DNA of 64,000 nucleotides from Vibrio sp. LaRot3 (GCF_027587025.1 NZ_JAPPTI010000006.1:157057-221056), one strand, 5' to 3'; positions 29,045 to 40,260 are shown, numbered from the stretch's first letter. Translations and numbers: made by a program. Notes: generated from the sequence alone by a model not told the origin.

Positions 29045-29087
29045 TCAGCGATTCCCCTCTATTTATATACATCAGTTTATACAACTG

Positions 29088-29125
29088 AAACGCAGGCTGA
29101 ATGTTCAGCCTGCGTTTTGTTTTTA
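29088..29125 (+). terminator. Terminator after rlmB
   Basis: AAACGCAGGCTGAA pairs with TTCAGCCTGCGTTT around a small loop, followed by TTGTTTTT. A strong, long stem separating rnr-rlmB from the S10 operon. Confidence 0.9.
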
Positions 29126-29210
29126 TATCACTGCGTATATGAGTGTCGGGACTAATACTCAGATTAATGCATGAGAGTGGAAAATCCTTCGTTTATTTTC
29201 TGCTCAGACC

Positions 29211-29238
29211 TTGCAGATAAAACTGTGATCTGTATAAT
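29211..29238 (+). promoter_or_regulatory. S10 operon promoter
   Basis: TTGCAG (29211-29216), 16-base spacer, TATAAT (29233-29238), followed by a GC-rich GCAGCGC discriminator typical of stringently controlled promoters. Transcription would begin near 29245, giving a leader of about 300 bases. Confidence 0.68.
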
Positions 29239-29244
29239 GCAGCG

Positions 29245-29855
<611 letters not shown>

Positions 29856-29869
29856 GGGAGATTAGAATA

Positions 29870-30499
29870 ATGATTGGTCTAATCGGTCGTAAAGTGGGCA
29901 TGACCCGCGTATTTACTGAAGAAGGCGTTTCTATCCCAGTAACTGTTGTTGAAGTAGAAGCTAACCGTGTATCTCAAGTTAAAACTCTTGAGACTGATGG
30001 TTACGCAGCTATCCAGGTTACTGCTGGTTCAAAGAAAGCTAGCCGTGTAAACAAAGCTGAAGCAGGTCACTTTGCTAAAGCTGGTGTTGAAGCTGGTCGC
30101 GGTCTTTGGGAATTCCGTCTAGAAAACGGCGAAGAGTTCGCAGTTGGCGCTGAGCTAACAGTTGAACTATTCAACGAAACTAAGAAAGTAGACGTTACTG
30201 GTACATCTAAGGGTAAAGGTTTCCAAGGCGCTGTTAAGCGTTGGAACTTCCGTACTCAAGATATGACTCACGGTAACTCATTGTCTCACCGTGCTCCTGG
30301 TTCTATTGGCCAATGTCAAACTCCAGGTCGCGTATTTAAAGGCAAGAAAATGGCAGGTCACATGGGTGCTGAGCGTGTAACGACTCAAAACCTAGAGATC
30401 GTACGTGTTGACGCTGAGCGCAATCTGCTTCTTATTAAAGGTGCAGTACCAGGCTCAACAGGCGGCAACGTGATCGTTAAACCAGCTGTTAAAGCATAA
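29870..30499 (+). CDS. rplC: 50S ribosomal protein L3
   Basis: L3 is an early-assembly 50S protein whose long loop reaches the peptidyl-transferase centre. The 209-residue product starts [15 protein letters not shown]. It includes [17 protein letters not shown], with the glutamine that PrmB methylates in E. coli, and the loop [10 protein letters not shown]. It follows rpsJ by 14 bases and precedes rplD by 17. Confidence 0.98.
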   Translation: MIGLIGRKVGMTRVFTEEGVSIPVTVVEVEANRVSQVKTLETDGYAAIQVTAGSKKASRVNKAEAGHFAKAGVEAGRGLWEFRLENGEEFAVGAELTVELFNETKKVDVTGTSKGKGFQGAVKRWNFRTQDMTHGNSLSHRAPGSIGQCQTPGRVFKGKKMAGHMGAERVTTQNLEIVRVDAERNLLLIKGAVPGSTGGNVIVKPAVKA

Positions 30500-30516
30500 C
30501 GTCTCAGGAGTAAGTA

Positions 30517-31119
30517 ATGGAACTAATGGTTAAAGGTGCTGATGCACTAACTGTTTCCGAAACTACTTTCGGACGTGAGTTTAACGAAGCTCTTGTACAC
30601 CAAGTAGTTGTTGCGTTTGCAGCAGGTGCTCGTCAAGGTACACGCGCTCAAAAAACACGTTCAGAAGTTTCTGGCGGTGGCGCTAAGCCATGGCGTCAAA
30701 AAGGTACTGGCCGTGCACGTGCTGGTACAATTCGTAGCCCAATCTGGCGTACAGGTGGTGTTACTTTTGCTGCGAAACCACAAGATCACAGCCAAAAAGT
30801 AAACAAAAAAATGTACCGCGGTGCTATGAAGAGCATTCTTTCTGAGCTAGTTCGTCAAGAGCGTCTAATCGTTGTTGATAACTTCTCTGTAGAAGCACCA
30901 AAGACTAAAGAGCTTGTAGCTAAGCTTAAAGAGCTTGAGCTAACTGACGCGCTAATCGTGACTAGCGAAGTAGATGAGAATCTATTCCTAGCAGCTCGTA
31001 ACCTATACAAAGTTGACGCACGTGACGTTGCTGGTATCGACCCAGTTTCACTAATCGCGTTCGACAAAGTTGTAATTACTGCTGAAGCAGTTAAGCAAGT
31101 TGAGGAGATGCTAGCATGA
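30517..31119 (+). CDS. rplD: 50S ribosomal protein L4
   Basis: L4 lines the exit tunnel with its central loop and, in gammaproteobacteria, represses the S10 operon through the leader. The 200-residue protein has the tunnel loop [15 protein letters not shown] (about 58-72) and a conserved C-terminal Rossmann-like half. Its stop overlaps the rplW start by four bases (ATGA), indicating translational coupling. Confidence 0.98.
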   Translation: MELMVKGADALTVSETTFGREFNEALVHQVVVAFAAGARQGTRAQKTRSEVSGGGAKPWRQKGTGRARAGTIRSPIWRTGGVTFAAKPQDHSQKVNKKMYRGAMKSILSELVRQERLIVVDNFSVEAPKTKELVAKLKELELTDALIVTSEVDENLFLAARNLYKVDARDVAGIDPVSLIAFDKVVITAEAVKQVEEMLA

Positions 31120-31418
31120 TCACTGAAGAGCGTATCCTAAAAGTTCTACGTGCTCCGCACATCTCTGAAAAAGCAACTATGGCAGCTGAGAAAGCGAACA
31201 CTATCGTTTTCAAAGTAGCTAAAGATGCAACTAAAAAAGAGATCAAAGCAGCTGTAGAAAAGCTTTTTGAAGTTGAAGTTAAGTCTGTAAATACTCTTAT
31301 CACTAAGGGTAAGACCAAACGTCAAGGTCTACGCCAGGGTCGCCGCAGCGACGTTAAGAAAGCGTACGTTACTTTGGCTGAAGGTCAAGATCTTGACTTT
31401 GTTGGCGGCGCGGAATAA
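31116..31418 (+). CDS. rplW: 50S ribosomal protein L23
   Basis: L23 sits at the tunnel exit and docks trigger factor and SRP. The 100-residue protein has the [16 protein letters not shown] start, the loop [16 protein letters not shown] and a GAE C-terminus like enteric L23. It begins within the rplD stop codon, so it depends on L4 translation. Confidence 0.98.
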   Translation: MITEERILKVLRAPHISEKATMAAEKANTIVFKVAKDATKKEIKAAVEKLFEVEVKSVNTLITKGKTKRQGLRQGRRSDVKKAYVTLAEGQDLDFVGGAE

Positions 31419-31434
31419 CAGGAGTAGTTGAGAA

Positions 31435-32259
31435 ATGGCTATTGTTAAATGTAAGCCGACTTCGGCTGGTCGTCGTCACGTTGTTAAAGTTGTAAACGCT
31501 GACCTACACAAAGGTAAGCCTTACGCACCACTTCTAGAGAAAAACTCTAAGAACGGTGGTCGTAACAACAACGGTCGCATCACAGTACGTCACATCGGCG
31601 GTGGTCACAAGCACCACTACCGTGTAATTGACTTCAAACGTACTAAAGACGGTATCCCAGCGAAAGTTGAGCGTCTAGAATACGATCCAAACCGTAGCGC
31701 GAACATTGCACTTGTGCTGTACGCAGACGGTGAGCGTCGTTACATCCTTGCACCTAAAGGTGTTGTAGCTGGTGATGCTATCCAGTCTGGTGCAGACGCA
31801 CCGATCAAAGCTGGTAACGCACTTCCAATGCGTAACATCCCAGTAGGTTCAACTGTACACAACGTTGAACTTAAGCCTGGTAAAGGTGGTCAGCTAGCTC
31901 GTTCGGCTGGTGCATATGCTCAAATCGTTGCTCGCGACGGTTCATATGTAACTATCCGTCTACGTTCTGGCGAAATGCGCAAAGTTCTTTCTGAAGGTCG
32001 TGCAACGATCGGTGAAGTTGGTAACTCTGAGCACATGCTACGTGAACTTGGTAAAGCTGGTGCTAACCGCTGGCGCGGTGTTCGTCCAACCGTTCGCGGT
32101 GTGGTAATGAACCCAGTTGATCACCCACACGGTGGTGGTGAAGGTCGTACATCAGGCGGTCGTCACCCAGTATCACCTTGGGGTATGCCTACTAAAGGCT
32201 TCAAGACTCGTAAGAACAAACGCACTGACAAGTACATCGTACGTCGTCGTAACAAGTAA
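31435..32259 (+). CDS. rplB: 50S ribosomal protein L2
   Basis: L2 is needed for subunit joining and supports the peptidyl-transferase centre. The 274-residue product has the conserved C-terminal [14 protein letters not shown] segment with the histidine near the active centre, and a Lys/Arg-rich tail. It lies 16 bases after rplW in the S10 operon. Confidence 0.98.
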   Translation: MAIVKCKPTSAGRRHVVKVVNADLHKGKPYAPLLEKNSKNGGRNNNGRITVRHIGGGHKHHYRVIDFKRTKDGIPAKVERLEYDPNRSANIALVLYADGERRYILAPKGVVAGDAIQSGADAPIKAGNALPMRNIPVGSTVHNVELKPGKGGQLARSAGAYAQIVARDGSYVTIRLRSGEMRKVLSEGRATIGEVGNSEHMLRELGKAGANRWRGVRPTVRGVVMNPVDHPHGGGEGRTSGGRHPVSPWGMPTKGFKTRKNKRTDKYIVRRRNK

Positions 32260-32268
32260 TCTATATAA

Positions 32269-32559
<291 letters not shown>

Positions 32560-32569
32560 GGAGTAGATG

Positions 32570-32902
32570 ATGGAAGCATTAGCTAAACATAACTTTGCTC
32601 GCATTTCGCCTCAGAAAGCTCGCTTAGTTGCAGATCAAATTCGTGGTAAATCAGTTGACCAAGCTCTAGAAATCTTGACTTTCAGCAACAAAAAAGCTGC
32701 TGAGCTAATCAAGAAAGTTCTTGAGTCAGCTATCGCGAACGCGGAGCACAACGAAGGTGCAGATATCGACGATCTTAATGTCGCTAAAATCTTCGTAGAT
32801 GAAGGCCCTATCATGAAGCGTATTATGCCTCGTGCTAAAGGCCGTGCGGACCGTATCTTGAAGCGTTCAAGCCACATCACTGTTGTTGTAGCAGACGCTT
32901 AA
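32570..32902 (+). CDS. rplV: 50S ribosomal protein L22
   Basis: L22 forms part of the exit-tunnel wall; its hairpin tip is a macrolide-resistance site. The 110-residue protein starts [20 protein letters not shown]. Two adjacent ATGs exist (32567 and 32570); the second gives the family start METxAKH and a good distance from AAGGAG. The hairpin [18 protein letters not shown] is near residues 78-95. Confidence 0.96.
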   Translation: MEALAKHNFARISPQKARLVADQIRGKSVDQALEILTFSNKKAAELIKKVLESAIANAEHNEGADIDDLNVAKIFVDEGPIMKRIMPRAKGRADRILKRSSHITVVVADA

Positions 32903-32919
32903 GACTAGGAGAGTAAGCA

Positions 32920-33618
32920 ATGGGTCAGAAAGTACATCCAAATGGTATTCGTCTTGGCATCGTTAAGCCTTGGAATGCTACATGGTTTGCTAACACCAAA
33001 GATTTCGCTGACAACCTAGACGGCGACTTCAAGGTACGTCAGTTCCTTACAAGCGAACTGAAAAAAGCGTCACTATCACGCATCGTTATCGAACGTCCTG
33101 CTAAGAGCATCCGTGTGACTATTCACACTGCTCGTCCAGGCGTTGTAATCGGTAAGAAAGGTGAAGACGTTGAGAAGCTACGCACAGCTGTAGCTAAAAT
33201 TGCAGGTGTACCAGCGCAAATTAACATCGCTGAAGTACGTAAGCCTGAACTAGATGCGCAACTTGTTGGTGACAGCATCGCGTCTCAGCTAGAGCGTCGT
33301 GTGATGTTCCGTCGTGCTATGAAGCGCGCGGTACAAAACGCAATGCGTCTAGGTGCTAAAGGTATCAAAGTGGAAGTAAGCGGCCGTCTAGGCGGCGCTG
33401 AAATCGCACGTTCAGAGTGGTACCGTGAAGGCCGTGTGCCTCTACACACTCTACGTGCTGACATTGATTACGCAACTTCTTCGGCTCACACTCAATACGG
33501 TGTGATCGGCATCAAGACTTGGATCTTCAAAGGTGAGATCCTAGGCGGCATGCCAGCAGCTAACGCTGTAGAGCCTAAAGGCGATAAGCCTAAGAAGCAG
33601 CGCAAAGGCCGTAAGTAA
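32920..33618 (+). CDS. rpsC: 30S ribosomal protein S3
   Basis: S3 lines the mRNA entry channel and has helicase activity with S4. The 232-residue product has an N-terminal KH domain with the [10 protein letters not shown] loop (about 74-83), and a C-terminal domain with [20 protein letters not shown]. The tail is Lys-rich. Eleven bases separate it from rplP. Confidence 0.98.
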   Translation: MGQKVHPNGIRLGIVKPWNATWFANTKDFADNLDGDFKVRQFLTSELKKASLSRIVIERPAKSIRVTIHTARPGVVIGKKGEDVEKLRTAVAKIAGVPAQINIAEVRKPELDAQLVGDSIASQLERRVMFRRAMKRAVQNAMRLGAKGIKVEVSGRLGGAEIARSEWYREGRVPLHTLRADIDYATSSAHTQYGVIGIKTWIFKGEILGGMPAANAVEPKGDKPKKQRKGRK

Positions 33619-33629
33619 GGAGTCGACAG

Positions 33630-34040
33630 ATGCTACAACCTAAACGTACTAAGTTCCGTAAGGTTCAGACTGGTCGTAACCGTGGTCTAGCTAAAGGTAC
33701 TGATGTAAGCTTCGGCGAATTCGGTCTTAAAGCTGTTGGCCGTGGTCGTCTAACTGCTCGTCAAATTGAAGCGGCACGTCGTGCAATGACACGTCACGTT
33801 AAGCGTCAAGGTAAAATCTGGATCCGTGTGTTCCCAGACAAACCAATCACAGAAAAACCACTTGAAGTTCGTCAAGGTAAGGGTAAAGGTAACGTTGAGT
33901 ACTGGGTAGCCCAAATCCAACCTGGTAAGGTTATGTACGAAATGGGTGGTGTACCTGAAGAATTGGCACGTGAAGCGTTCCGCCTAGCGGCTCGTAAACT
34001 GCCATTCAAGACTACATTTGTAACTAAGCAGGTGATGTGA
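33630..34040 (+). CDS. rplP: 50S ribosomal protein L16
   Basis: L16 organises the A-site tRNA entrance of the 50S subunit. The 136-residue protein begins [13 protein letters not shown] and keeps the arginine-rich [24 protein letters not shown] segment, including the arginine hydroxylated by RoxA in E. coli. Its TGA shares a base with the rpmC ATG. Confidence 0.98.
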
Positions 34041-34231
34041 TGAAAGCACAAGATCTACGCGAAAAAAGCGTTGAAGAGCTTAATGCAGAGCTTTTGAATT
34101 TGCTACGTGAACAGTTCAACTTGCGCATGCAAGCTGCAACTGGTCAACTACAGCAAACTCACACTCTGAAAGCTGTACGCCGTGATATCGCACGTGTGAA
34201 AACTGTTTTGACTGAGAAGGCAGGCGCATAA
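34040..34231 (+). CDS. rpmC: 50S ribosomal protein L29
   Basis: L29 is a small two-helix protein at the tunnel exit beside L23. The 63-residue product is [14 protein letters not shown]... . A GTG three bases earlier could add one residue, but the ATG overlapping the rplP stop gives the family start MKAxELREKS. Its stop TAA overlaps the rpsQ ATG by one base. Confidence 0.97.
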   Translation: MKAQDLREKSVEELNAELLNLLREQFNLRMQAATGQLQQTHTLKAVRRDIARVKTVLTEKAGA

Positions 34232-34485
34232 TGAGCGAACAAAAACGTACTCAACAAGGTCGTGTTGTTAGCGACAAGATGGACAAGTCTATCGTTGTTG
34301 CTATCGAGCGCATGGTTAAACACCCAATTTACGGTAAATACGTAAAGCGCACGACAAAAGTACACGCACATGACGAAAACAACGAATGTGGCCTAGGCGA
34401 CAAAGTTGAAATCGCAGAGTGTCGTCCACTGTCTAAGACTAAGTCTTGGACTTTGGTAAAAGTTGTAGAAAAGGCGAAGATTTAA
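34231..34485 (+). CDS. rpsQ: 30S ribosomal protein S17
   Basis: S17 is a primary 16S-binding OB-fold protein. The 84-residue product has [21 protein letters not shown] at the start and the [27 protein letters not shown] core. It overlaps rpmC by one base and is the last gene of the S10 operon; a terminator follows after 20 bases. Confidence 0.98.
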   Translation: MSEQKRTQQGRVVSDKMDKSIVVAIERMVKHPIYGKYVKRTTKVHAHDENNECGLGDKVEIAECRPLSKTKSWTLVKVVEKAKI

Positions 34486-34504
34486 TCTTCACTCTTCTAT
34501 AATA

Positions 34505-34543
34505 AAGCGGCTCCAAAAATTATTTTGGGGCCGTTTATTTTTT
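34505..34543 (+). terminator. Terminator of the S10 operon
   Basis: CGGCTCCAAAA (34508-34518) pairs with TTTTGGGGCCG (34523-34533, one G-U) around ATTA, followed by TTTATTTTTT. It lies between rpsQ and the spc promoter. Confidence 0.8.
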
Positions 34544-34566
34544 GACTACCCAATTAAAAAAAAGGG

Positions 34567-34575
34567 TGGTACAAT
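34567..34575 (+). promoter_or_regulatory. spc operon promoter, extended -10
   Basis: TGGTACAAT fits the extended -10 TGnTANNNT. The TTGACT at 34542 lies 22 bases upstream, too far for a normal -35, so this promoter probably relies on the extended -10 plus the A-tract (34556-34563). It gives a start near 34582. Confidence 0.5.
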
Positions 34576-34601
34576 TCGCGTCCCTTTTAAAGAGGCAGCC
34601 C

Positions 34602-34626
34602 GACCCGTGAGGGTCTAGTTTTTTTT
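34602..34626 (+). terminator. Terminator-like hairpin in the spc leader
   Basis: GACCC (34602-34606), GTGA tetraloop, GGGTC (34611-34615), TAG, then eight T. It lies about 20 bases into the predicted spc transcript and 21 before the rplN ATG. It could be an attenuator for spc or a second terminator for S10. The stem is short (5 pairs) but GNRA-capped. Confidence 0.48.
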
Positions 34627-34646
34627 ATATTTAGCGGAGCACTAAC

Positions 34647-35018
34647 ATGATCCAAATGCAAAGTATGCTGGACGCAGCTGATAACTCAGGCGCTCGCAGC
34701 GTAATGTGTATTAAGGTTCTGGGTGGCTCTCACCGCCGTTATGCACATATCGGTGACATCATCAAAGTTACTGTTAAGGAAGCAATTCCTCGCGGTAAAG
34801 TTAAAAAAGGTGATGTACTGAAGGCGGTGGTAGTTCGCACCCGTAAAGGCGTACGTCGTCCAGACGGTTCTGTCATTCGCTTCGACCGTAATGCTTGCGT
34901 ACTGTTAAATGACAATACTGAGCAACCAATCGGTACACGTATCTTTGGTCCTGTGACTCGCGAACTTCGTGGCGATAAGTTCATGAAGATCGTTTCACTG
35001 GCTCCAGAAGTTCTGTAA
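34647..35018 (+). CDS. rplN: 50S ribosomal protein L14
   Basis: L14 lies at the subunit interface and binds L19 and RsfS. The 123-residue protein starts [17 protein letters not shown] and has the [14 protein letters not shown] signature. It is the first gene of the spc operon, behind its own promoter and leader hairpin, with GCGGAG as ribosome site. Confidence 0.98.
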   Translation: MIQMQSMLDAADNSGARSVMCIKVLGGSHRRYAHIGDIIKVTVKEAIPRGKVKKGDVLKAVVVRTRKGVRRPDGSVIRFDRNACVLLNDNTEQPIGTRIFGPVTRELRGDKFMKIVSLAPEVL

Positions 35019-35030
35019 GGAGCACGTAAG

Positions 35031-35348
35031 ATGGCAGCTAAAATCCGTCGTAACGACGAAGTAATCGTTCTTGCTGGTAAAGATAAAGGCAAGAAAGGTA
35101 AAGTAACTAAGGTCCTAGCAACTGGTAAAGTTATCGTTGAAGGCATCAACCTTGTTAAGAAACACCAAAAGCCGGTTCCGGCTCTAGGTCAACAAGGTGG
35201 TATCGTTGAGCAAGAAGCAGCAATTGATGTTTCTAACGTAGCGATCTTCAACACAGCTACTGGTAAAGCTGACCGTATCGGTTTCCGCATTGAAGACGGC
35301 AAGAAAGTTCGTTTCTTCAAGTCTAACGGCGAAACCGTTTCTAACTAA
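35031..35348 (+). CDS. rplX: 50S ribosomal protein L24
   Basis: L24 initiates 50S assembly and contains a KOW motif: the [17 protein letters not shown] segment at about residues 14-30. The 105-residue length is normal. It starts 12 bases after rplN, preceded by AAGGAGCACG. Confidence 0.98.
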   Translation: MAAKIRRNDEVIVLAGKDKGKKGKVTKVLATGKVIVEGINLVKKHQKPVPALGQQGGIVEQEAAIDVSNVAIFNTATGKADRIGFRIEDGKKVRFFKSNGETVSN

Positions 35349-35372
35349 TTAGAAGTAATTTGGAGTTCTACT

Positions 35373-35912
35373 ATGGCGAAACTGCATGATTACTACAAGT
35401 CGTCTGTAGTCGCTGATCTGACCAAACAGTTCAGCTACACAAGCGTCATGCAAGTCCCTAGAATCGAGAAAATCACCCTAAACATGGGTGTTGGTGAAGC
35501 AATCAACGATAAGAAACTGCTAGAAAATGCAGCTGCTGATATGGCAACGATCTCTGGTCAAAAGCCACTTATCACTAAAGCTCGCAAATCTGTTGCTGGT
35601 TTCAAAATCCGTGAAGGCTACCCTATCGGTTGTAAAGTAACCCTACGTGGCGAACGTATGTGGGATTTTCTTGAGCGTTTGATTAACATCGCTCTACCAC
35701 GTGTACGTGACTTCCGTGGTGTTAGCGCTAAGTCTTTTGACGGACGCGGTAACTACAGCATGGGCGTTCGCGAGCAAATCATCTTCCCGGAAATCGACTT
35801 TGATAAAGTTGATCGAGTGCGCGGTCTTGATATCACTATCACGACGTCTGCTGGCACTGATGAGGAAGGCCGTGCTCTGCTGGCTGCCTTTAACTTCCCA
35901 TTCCGTAAGTAA
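35373..35912 (+). CDS. rplE: 50S ribosomal protein L5
   Basis: L5 binds 5S rRNA and contacts P-site tRNA. The 179-residue protein has [16 protein letters not shown] and the [18 protein letters not shown] signature. In E. coli, S8 represses the spc operon by binding at the start of rplE; the 24-base rplX-rplE gap is where such a site would lie, but I could not confirm the structure. Confidence 0.98.
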   Translation: MAKLHDYYKSSVVADLTKQFSYTSVMQVPRIEKITLNMGVGEAINDKKLLENAAADMATISGQKPLITKARKSVAGFKIREGYPIGCKVTLRGERMWDFLERLINIALPRVRDFRGVSAKSFDGRGNYSMGVREQIIFPEIDFDKVDRVRGLDITITTSAGTDEEGRALLAAFNFPFRK

Positions 35913-35929
35913 GGTGAAGGGTTACTGTT

Positions 35930-36235
35930 ATGGCTAAAAATTCTATGAAGGCACGCGAAGCTAAGCGTGCAAAACTTGTAGCTAAGTTCGCTGAAAAGCG
36001 TGCTGCGCTAAAAGTTATCATCAGCGATGTAAACGCATCTGAAGAAGATCGTTGGAACGCAGTTCTTAAACTGCAATCTCTTCCACGTGATTCAAGTGCA
36101 TCTCGTCAGCGCAACCGTTGCAACCAAACTGGTCGCCCACACGGTTACCTACGTAAGTTCGGTCTAAGCCGTATCAAAGTTCGTGAAGCTTGCATGAAAG
36201 GCGAGATTCCTGGACTTCGTAAGGCTAGCTGGTAA
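35930..36235 (+). CDS. rpsN: 30S ribosomal protein S14 (zinc-free type)
   Basis: S14 is a late-assembly protein of the 30S head. The 101-residue form lacks the paired CxxC motifs of the zinc-binding type and has the [20 protein letters not shown] signature. A single S14 in the spc operon is usual; any zinc-starvation paralogue set would be elsewhere. Confidence 0.97.
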   Translation: MAKNSMKAREAKRAKLVAKFAEKRAALKVIISDVNASEEDRWNAVLKLQSLPRDSSASRQRNRCNQTGRPHGYLRKFGLSRIKVREACMKGEIPGLRKASW

Positions 36236-36264
36236 TTGCCACTTAATCATTTGGAGTAAAGTTT

Positions 36265-36657
36265 ATGAGCATGCAAGATCCGATTTCGGATATGCTGACC
36301 CGCGTTCGTAACGGTCAGGCAGCAAACAAAGTTGCTGTTAAAATGCCTTCTTCAAAGCTTAAAGTTGCAATCGCTGCACTACTAAAAGCTGAAGGTTACA
36401 TCACAGATTTCGCTGTTGAAGGCGAAGTAAAACCTGAGCTAGAAGTTACTCTTAAGTACTTCCAAGCTAAACCAGTAATTGAGCAACTAAAACGTGTTTC
36501 ACGTCCTGGTCTGCGCGTCTACAAAAACAAAGACTCGCTACCAACAGTGATGGGCGGTTTGGGTATTGCTATCGTTTCTACTTCCAAGGGTCTGATGTCA
36601 GACCGTGCTGCACGTAAAGCAGGTCTTGGCGGTGAAATCATCTGCTACGTAGCATAA
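36265..36657 (+). CDS. rpsH: 30S ribosomal protein S8
   Basis: S8 is a primary 16S-binding protein and the known translational repressor of the spc operon in E. coli. The 130-residue protein starts [18 protein letters not shown] and has the [25 protein letters not shown] C-terminus. GGAG lies 8 bases before the ATG. Confidence 0.98.
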   Translation: MSMQDPISDMLTRVRNGQAANKVAVKMPSSKLKVAIAALLKAEGYITDFAVEGEVKPELEVTLKYFQAKPVIEQLKRVSRPGLRVYKNKDSLPTVMGGLGIAIVSTSKGLMSDRAARKAGLGGEIICYVA

Positions 36658-36670
36658 TAAGGAGTAGAAC

Positions 36671-37204
36671 ATGTCTCGTGTTGCTAAAGCACCTGTCGCT
36701 ATTCCAGCTGGCGTAGAGGTGAAACTAAACGGCCAAGAAATCACTGTAAAAGGTGCTAAAGGCGAACTTTCTCGCGTTCTTAACGACGCAGTAGTTATCG
36801 CTCAGGAAGATAACAACCTAACTTTCGGTCCTAAAGAAGGTGTTGTAAACGCATGGGCACAAGCTGGTACAGCTCGCGCTCTAGTTAACAACATGGTTGT
36901 TGGTGTTACTGAAGGCTTTACTAAGAAGCTAACTCTTAAAGGTGTTGGTTACCGTGCTGCTATGAAAGGCAACGCTGTAGGCCTAACACTAGGCTTCTCT
37001 CACCCAGTTGAGCACGAGTTGCCAGCGGGTATTAAAGCTGAATGTCCAAGCCAAACTGAAATCGTTATCACTGGTTGTGACAAGCAACTAGTTGGTCAAG
37101 TTGCGGCTGACATTCGTTCTTACCGTGCTCCTGAGCCTTACAAAGGTAAAGGTGTTCGTTACGCAGATGAAAATGTGCGTACTAAAGAAGCTAAGAAGAA
37201 GTAA
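36671..37204 (+). CDS. rplF: 50S ribosomal protein L6
   Basis: L6 lies near the factor-binding site at the base of the L7/L12 stalk. The 177-residue protein has two similar domains, with the [10 protein letters not shown] and [19 protein letters not shown] signatures. It follows rpsH by 13 bases, with AAGGAG before the ATG. Confidence 0.98.
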   Translation: MSRVAKAPVAIPAGVEVKLNGQEITVKGAKGELSRVLNDAVVIAQEDNNLTFGPKEGVVNAWAQAGTARALVNNMVVGVTEGFTKKLTLKGVGYRAAMKGNAVGLTLGFSHPVEHELPAGIKAECPSQTEIVITGCDKQLVGQVAADIRSYRAPEPYKGKGVRYADENVRTKEAKKK

Positions 37205-37213
37205 GGTATCACT

Positions 37214-37567
37214 ATGGATAAGAAAGCATCTCGCATCCGTCGTGCTACACGTGCACGTCGTAAGATTGCAGAACTTGGTGCAACTCGCCTGGTAGTACAC
37301 CGTACTCCTCGCCATGTTTACGCACAAGTTATCGCGGCAAACGGCTCTGAGGTTATCGCAGCTGCTTCTACTGTAGAAAAAGCGATCCGTGAGCAAGTTA
37401 AGAACACTGGTAACGTTGATGCAGCTAAAGCAGTTGGTAAAGCTGTTGCTGAGCGCGCTCTTGAAAAAGGCGTAGCTTCTGTTGCATTTGATCGTTCTGG
37501 TTTCCAATACCACGGTCGAGTAGCGGCGCTAGCAGAATCTGCTCGCGAAGCTGGTCTGAAATTCTAA
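37214..37567 (+). CDS. rplR: 50S ribosomal protein L18
   Basis: L18 binds 5S rRNA with L5. The 117-residue product begins [17 protein letters not shown], rich in basic residues, and ends with [24 protein letters not shown]. Spacing of 9 bases to rplF. Confidence 0.98.
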   Translation: MDKKASRIRRATRARRKIAELGATRLVVHRTPRHVYAQVIAANGSEVIAAASTVEKAIREQVKNTGNVDAAKAVGKAVAERALEKGVASVAFDRSGFQYHGRVAALAESAREAGLKF

Positions 37568-37581
37568 GGTAGGGTTGGAAG

Positions 37582-38082
37582 ATGGCTAAAGAACAACAAC
37601 AAGCTAATGATTTGCAAGAAAAGCTGATCGCAGTTAACCGCGTTTCTAAAACGGTTAAAGGTGGTCGAATCATGAGCTTCACTGCACTAACTGTAGTTGG
37701 TGACGGTAACGGTCGTGTAGGTTTCGGTTACGGCAAAGCTCGTGAAGTACCTGCAGCGATTCAAAAAGCAATGGAAAAAGCGCGTCGTAACATGACTACG
37801 ATCGCTCTTAACGAAGGCACTCTTCACCACCCGGTGAAAGGTCGTCATTCGGGCTCTAAAGTTTACATGCAGCCTGCTGCTGAAGGTACTGGTGTTATCG
37901 CAGGTGGTGCGATGCGTGCAGTACTAGAAGTTGCTGGTGTACACAACGTACTATCTAAAGCATACGGTTCTACGAACCCTATCAACATCGTTCGTGCTAC
38001 GATCGATGCACTAGGTAGCATGAAGTCGCCAGAAATGGTTGCTGCTAAACGTGGTCTAACTGTTGAAGCTATTTCGGAGTAA
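37582..38082 (+). CDS. rpsE: 30S ribosomal protein S5
   Basis: S5 contributes to mRNA entry and decoding fidelity; its loop is a spectinomycin-resistance site. The 166-residue protein has the S5 double-stranded-RNA-binding N-terminal domain ([16 protein letters not shown] at about 17-32; the KGGR loop is the drug-resistance region) and [13 protein letters not shown]. Seven bases separate it from rpmD. Confidence 0.98.
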   Translation: MAKEQQQANDLQEKLIAVNRVSKTVKGGRIMSFTALTVVGDGNGRVGFGYGKAREVPAAIQKAMEKARRNMTTIALNEGTLHHPVKGRHSGSKVYMQPAAEGTGVIAGGAMRAVLEVAGVHNVLSKAYGSTNPINIVRATIDALGSMKSPEMVAAKRGLTVEAISE

Positions 38083-38089
38083 GAACACC

Positions 38090-38266
38090 ATGGCAACTAT
38101 TAAAGTAACTCAAACTAAGAGCTCAATTGGTCGTCTACCTAAGCACAAAGCGTGTCTTAAAGGTCTAGGCCTTCGTAAAATCAACCACACAGTAGAACTT
38201 GAAGATACTCCGTGCGTACGCGGTATGATCAACAAGGTTTACTACATGGTTAAAGTTGAGGAGTAA
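38090..38266 (+). CDS. rpmD: 50S ribosomal protein L30
   Basis: A 58-residue 50S protein starting [20 protein letters not shown] and containing [16 protein letters not shown]. An in-frame ATG nine codons upstream lies within rpsE and is rejected. The ATG at 38090 gives the family length and follows GGAGTAAGA. Confidence 0.96.
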   Translation: MATIKVTQTKSSIGRLPKHKACLKGLGLRKINHTVELEDTPCVRGMINKVYYMVKVEE

Positions 38267-38271
38267 TCAGA

Positions 38272-38706
38272 ATGCGTTTGAATACTCTATCACCGGCTGC
38301 GGGCTCTAAGCCTTCTGCGAAGCGCGTAGGTCGTGGTATCGGTTCTGGCCTTGGTAAAACAGGTGGCCGCGGTCACAAAGGCCAAAAGTCACGTTCTGGC
38401 GGTTCAGTTCGTCCAGGTTTTGAAGGCGGTCAGATGCCTCTAAAACAACGTCTACCTAAATTCGGTTTCACTTCTCGTAAGAGCCTAGTGTCTGCTGAAG
38501 TTCGTCTAGCTGAGCTAGCGAAAGTAGAAGGTGACGTAGTAGATCTAAACAGCCTAAAAGCTGCTAACATCATCACTAAGAACATCGAATTTGTTAAAGT
38601 TGTTCTTTCTGGTGAAATCAGCAAAGCTGTGACTGTTAAAGGTCTACGTGTGACTAAAGGCGCTAAAGCTGCAATCGAAGCTGCAGGCGGTAAAATCGAA
38701 GAATAA
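38272..38706 (+). CDS. rplO: 50S ribosomal protein L15
   Basis: L15 is a late-assembly protein with a long glycine- and arginine-rich N-terminal extension (about 18-45, [20 protein letters not shown]) that threads into 23S rRNA. The 144-residue length is normal. It starts five bases after rpmD and precedes secY by 20. Confidence 0.98.
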   Translation: MRLNTLSPAAGSKPSAKRVGRGIGSGLGKTGGRGHKGQKSRSGGSVRPGFEGGQMPLKQRLPKFGFTSRKSLVSAEVRLAELAKVEGDVVDLNSLKAANIITKNIEFVKVVLSGEISKAVTVKGLRVTKGAKAAIEAAGGKIEE

Positions 38707-38726
38707 TCTTCGTAGGAAAGGTACAG

Positions 38727-40061
38727 ATGGCTAAAAAACCAGGACAAGATTTTAGTAGTGCGAAAAATGGATTGGCGGAGTTAAAATCGCGCCTATTGTT
38801 TGTATTAGGTGCACTTTTAGTATTCCGTGCAGGTTCTTTCGTACCACTCCCTGGTATTGACGCTGCTGTACTTGCCGATTTGTTCGAACAGCAAAAAGGT
38901 ACCATCGTTGAAATGTTTAACATGTTCTCCGGTGGTGCTCTTGAGCGTGCATCTATTTTAGCGTTGGGCATCATGCCGTATATTTCGGCTTCGATTGTTG
39001 TCCAACTGCTAACAGTAGTTCACCCAGCGTTAGCTGAACTCAAAAAAGAGGGTGAAGCAGGCCGTCGTAAGATCAGCCAATATACACGCTACGGCACGCT
39101 TGTACTTGCAACATTCCAAGCTATTGGTATTGCAACAGGCTTACCAAACATGGTCGATAATTTGGTGGTTATACCCCAAACCATGTTTACGCTAATTGCT
39201 ACCGTAAGTTTAGTAACCGGCACCATGTTCCTAATGTGGTTAGGTGAACAAATTACAGAGCGCGGAATTGGTAACGGTATCTCGTTACTTATCTTTGCAG
39301 GTATTGTTGCTGGATTGCCTTCGGCAATCGGTCAAACAATCGAGCAAGCGCGTCAAGGTGAATTGCATGTACTTCTTCTGCTGTTGATTGGTGTACTAGC
39401 TTTTGCAGTTATCTACTTCGTTGTTTTCATGGAGCGTGGTCAGCGTCGAATCGTTGTAAACTACGCGAAGCGTCAACAAGGTCGTAAGGTATTTGCTGCA
39501 CAAAGCACTCACTTGCCACTTAAAATTAATATGGCAGGTGTTATTCCAGCAATCTTCGCATCAAGCATTATCCTGTTCCCAGGAACACTGGCTCAGTGGT
39601 TTGGTCAGAACGGTGAGAGCAGCGCGTTCGGTTGGTTAACTGACGTGTCTTTGGCTCTTAGCCCAGGTCAACCACTGTATGTAATGCTTTATGCAGCAGC
39701 GATTATTTTCTTCTGTTTCTTCTACACGGCGTTGGTTTTCAACCCGCGTGAAACAGCAGATAACCTGAAGAAGTCTGGTGCTTTCGTACCCGGCATCCGC
39801 CCAGGCGAGCAGACAGCGAAATACATTGATAAAGTGATGACACGATTAACTCTTGCGGGTGCGTTGTACATTACCTTTATCTGTCTGATCCCAGAGTTCA
39901 TGATGGTCGCGTGGAACGTTCGTTTCTACTTTGGCGGCACATCACTACTAATCGTAGTGGTAGTTATCATGGATTTCATGGCACAGGTACAGACTCATCT
40001 GATGTCTCAACAGTATGATTCTGTGTTGAAAAAAGCGAATCTGAAAGGCTATGGCCGTTAA
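38727..40061 (+). CDS. secY: SecY, protein-translocase channel subunit
   Basis: SecY is the pore of the SecYEG translocon that exports or inserts most envelope proteins. The 444-residue protein has ten predicted transmembrane helices. It includes the [14 protein letters not shown] segment of helix 2 and the cytoplasmic loop with [20 protein letters not shown] that binds SecA and ribosomes. It is the penultimate spc gene, as in E. coli. Confidence 0.98.
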   Translation: MAKKPGQDFSSAKNGLAELKSRLLFVLGALLVFRAGSFVPLPGIDAAVLADLFEQQKGTIVEMFNMFSGGALERASILALGIMPYISASIVVQLLTVVHPALAELKKEGEAGRRKISQYTRYGTLVLATFQAIGIATGLPNMVDNLVVIPQTMFTLIATVSLVTGTMFLMWLGEQITERGIGNGISLLIFAGIVAGLPSAIGQTIEQARQGELHVLLLLLIGVLAFAVIYFVVFMERGQRRIVVNYAKRQQGRKVFAAQSTHLPLKINMAGVIPAIFASSIILFPGTLAQWFGQNGESSAFGWLTDVSLALSPGQPLYVMLYAAAIIFFCFFYTALVFNPRETADNLKKSGAFVPGIRPGEQTAKYIDKVMTRLTLAGALYITFICLIPEFMMVAWNVRFYFGGTSLLIVVVVIMDFMAQVQTHLMSQQYDSVLKKANLKGYGR

Positions 40062-40100
40062 TACGGCGGTAGACTCAGATTTCATTTACGGAGTTTAGCA

Positions 40101-40214
40101 ATGAAAGTTCGTGCTTCCGTTAAAAAAATCTGTCGTAACTGTAAAGTTATCAAGCGTAACGGTGTTGTTCGCGTGATTTGCAGTGAGCCAAAGCACAAGC
40201 AGCGCCAAGGCTAA
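40101..40214 (+). CDS. rpmJ: 50S ribosomal protein L36 (zinc-binding form)
   Basis: A 37-residue protein, [20 protein letters not shown] and onward, ending KHKQRQG. The zinc ligands C11, C14, C27 and H32 are all present, so this is the housekeeping zinc-containing form. It is easy to miss because of its size. GGAG lies 8-11 bases before the ATG. It closes the spc operon, and the terminator/alpha promoter begins 17 bases later. Confidence 0.96.
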
Positions 40215-40231
40215 TCAGCAGAAATTTTTAC

Positions 40232-40260
40232 TTGAAATGTAAGGTAGTGTCGAGTATATT
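40232..40260 (+). promoter_or_regulatory. Candidate alpha operon promoter
   Basis: TTGAAA (40232-40237), 17-base spacer, TATATT (40255-40260): five of six matches in each box at ideal spacing. It overlaps the spc terminator hairpin, whose loop contains the -10 box. Predicted start near 40267. Confidence 0.57.

Noticed and set aside
34542..34575. TTGACT...TACAAT as a standard sigma-70 promoter for spc
   Set aside because: The spacer is 22 bases, too long; only the extended -10 reading is kept.
37088..37513. 141-residue open frame antisense to rplF/rplR
   Set aside because: Lies wholly within essential ribosomal genes with strong codon bias in the true frame.
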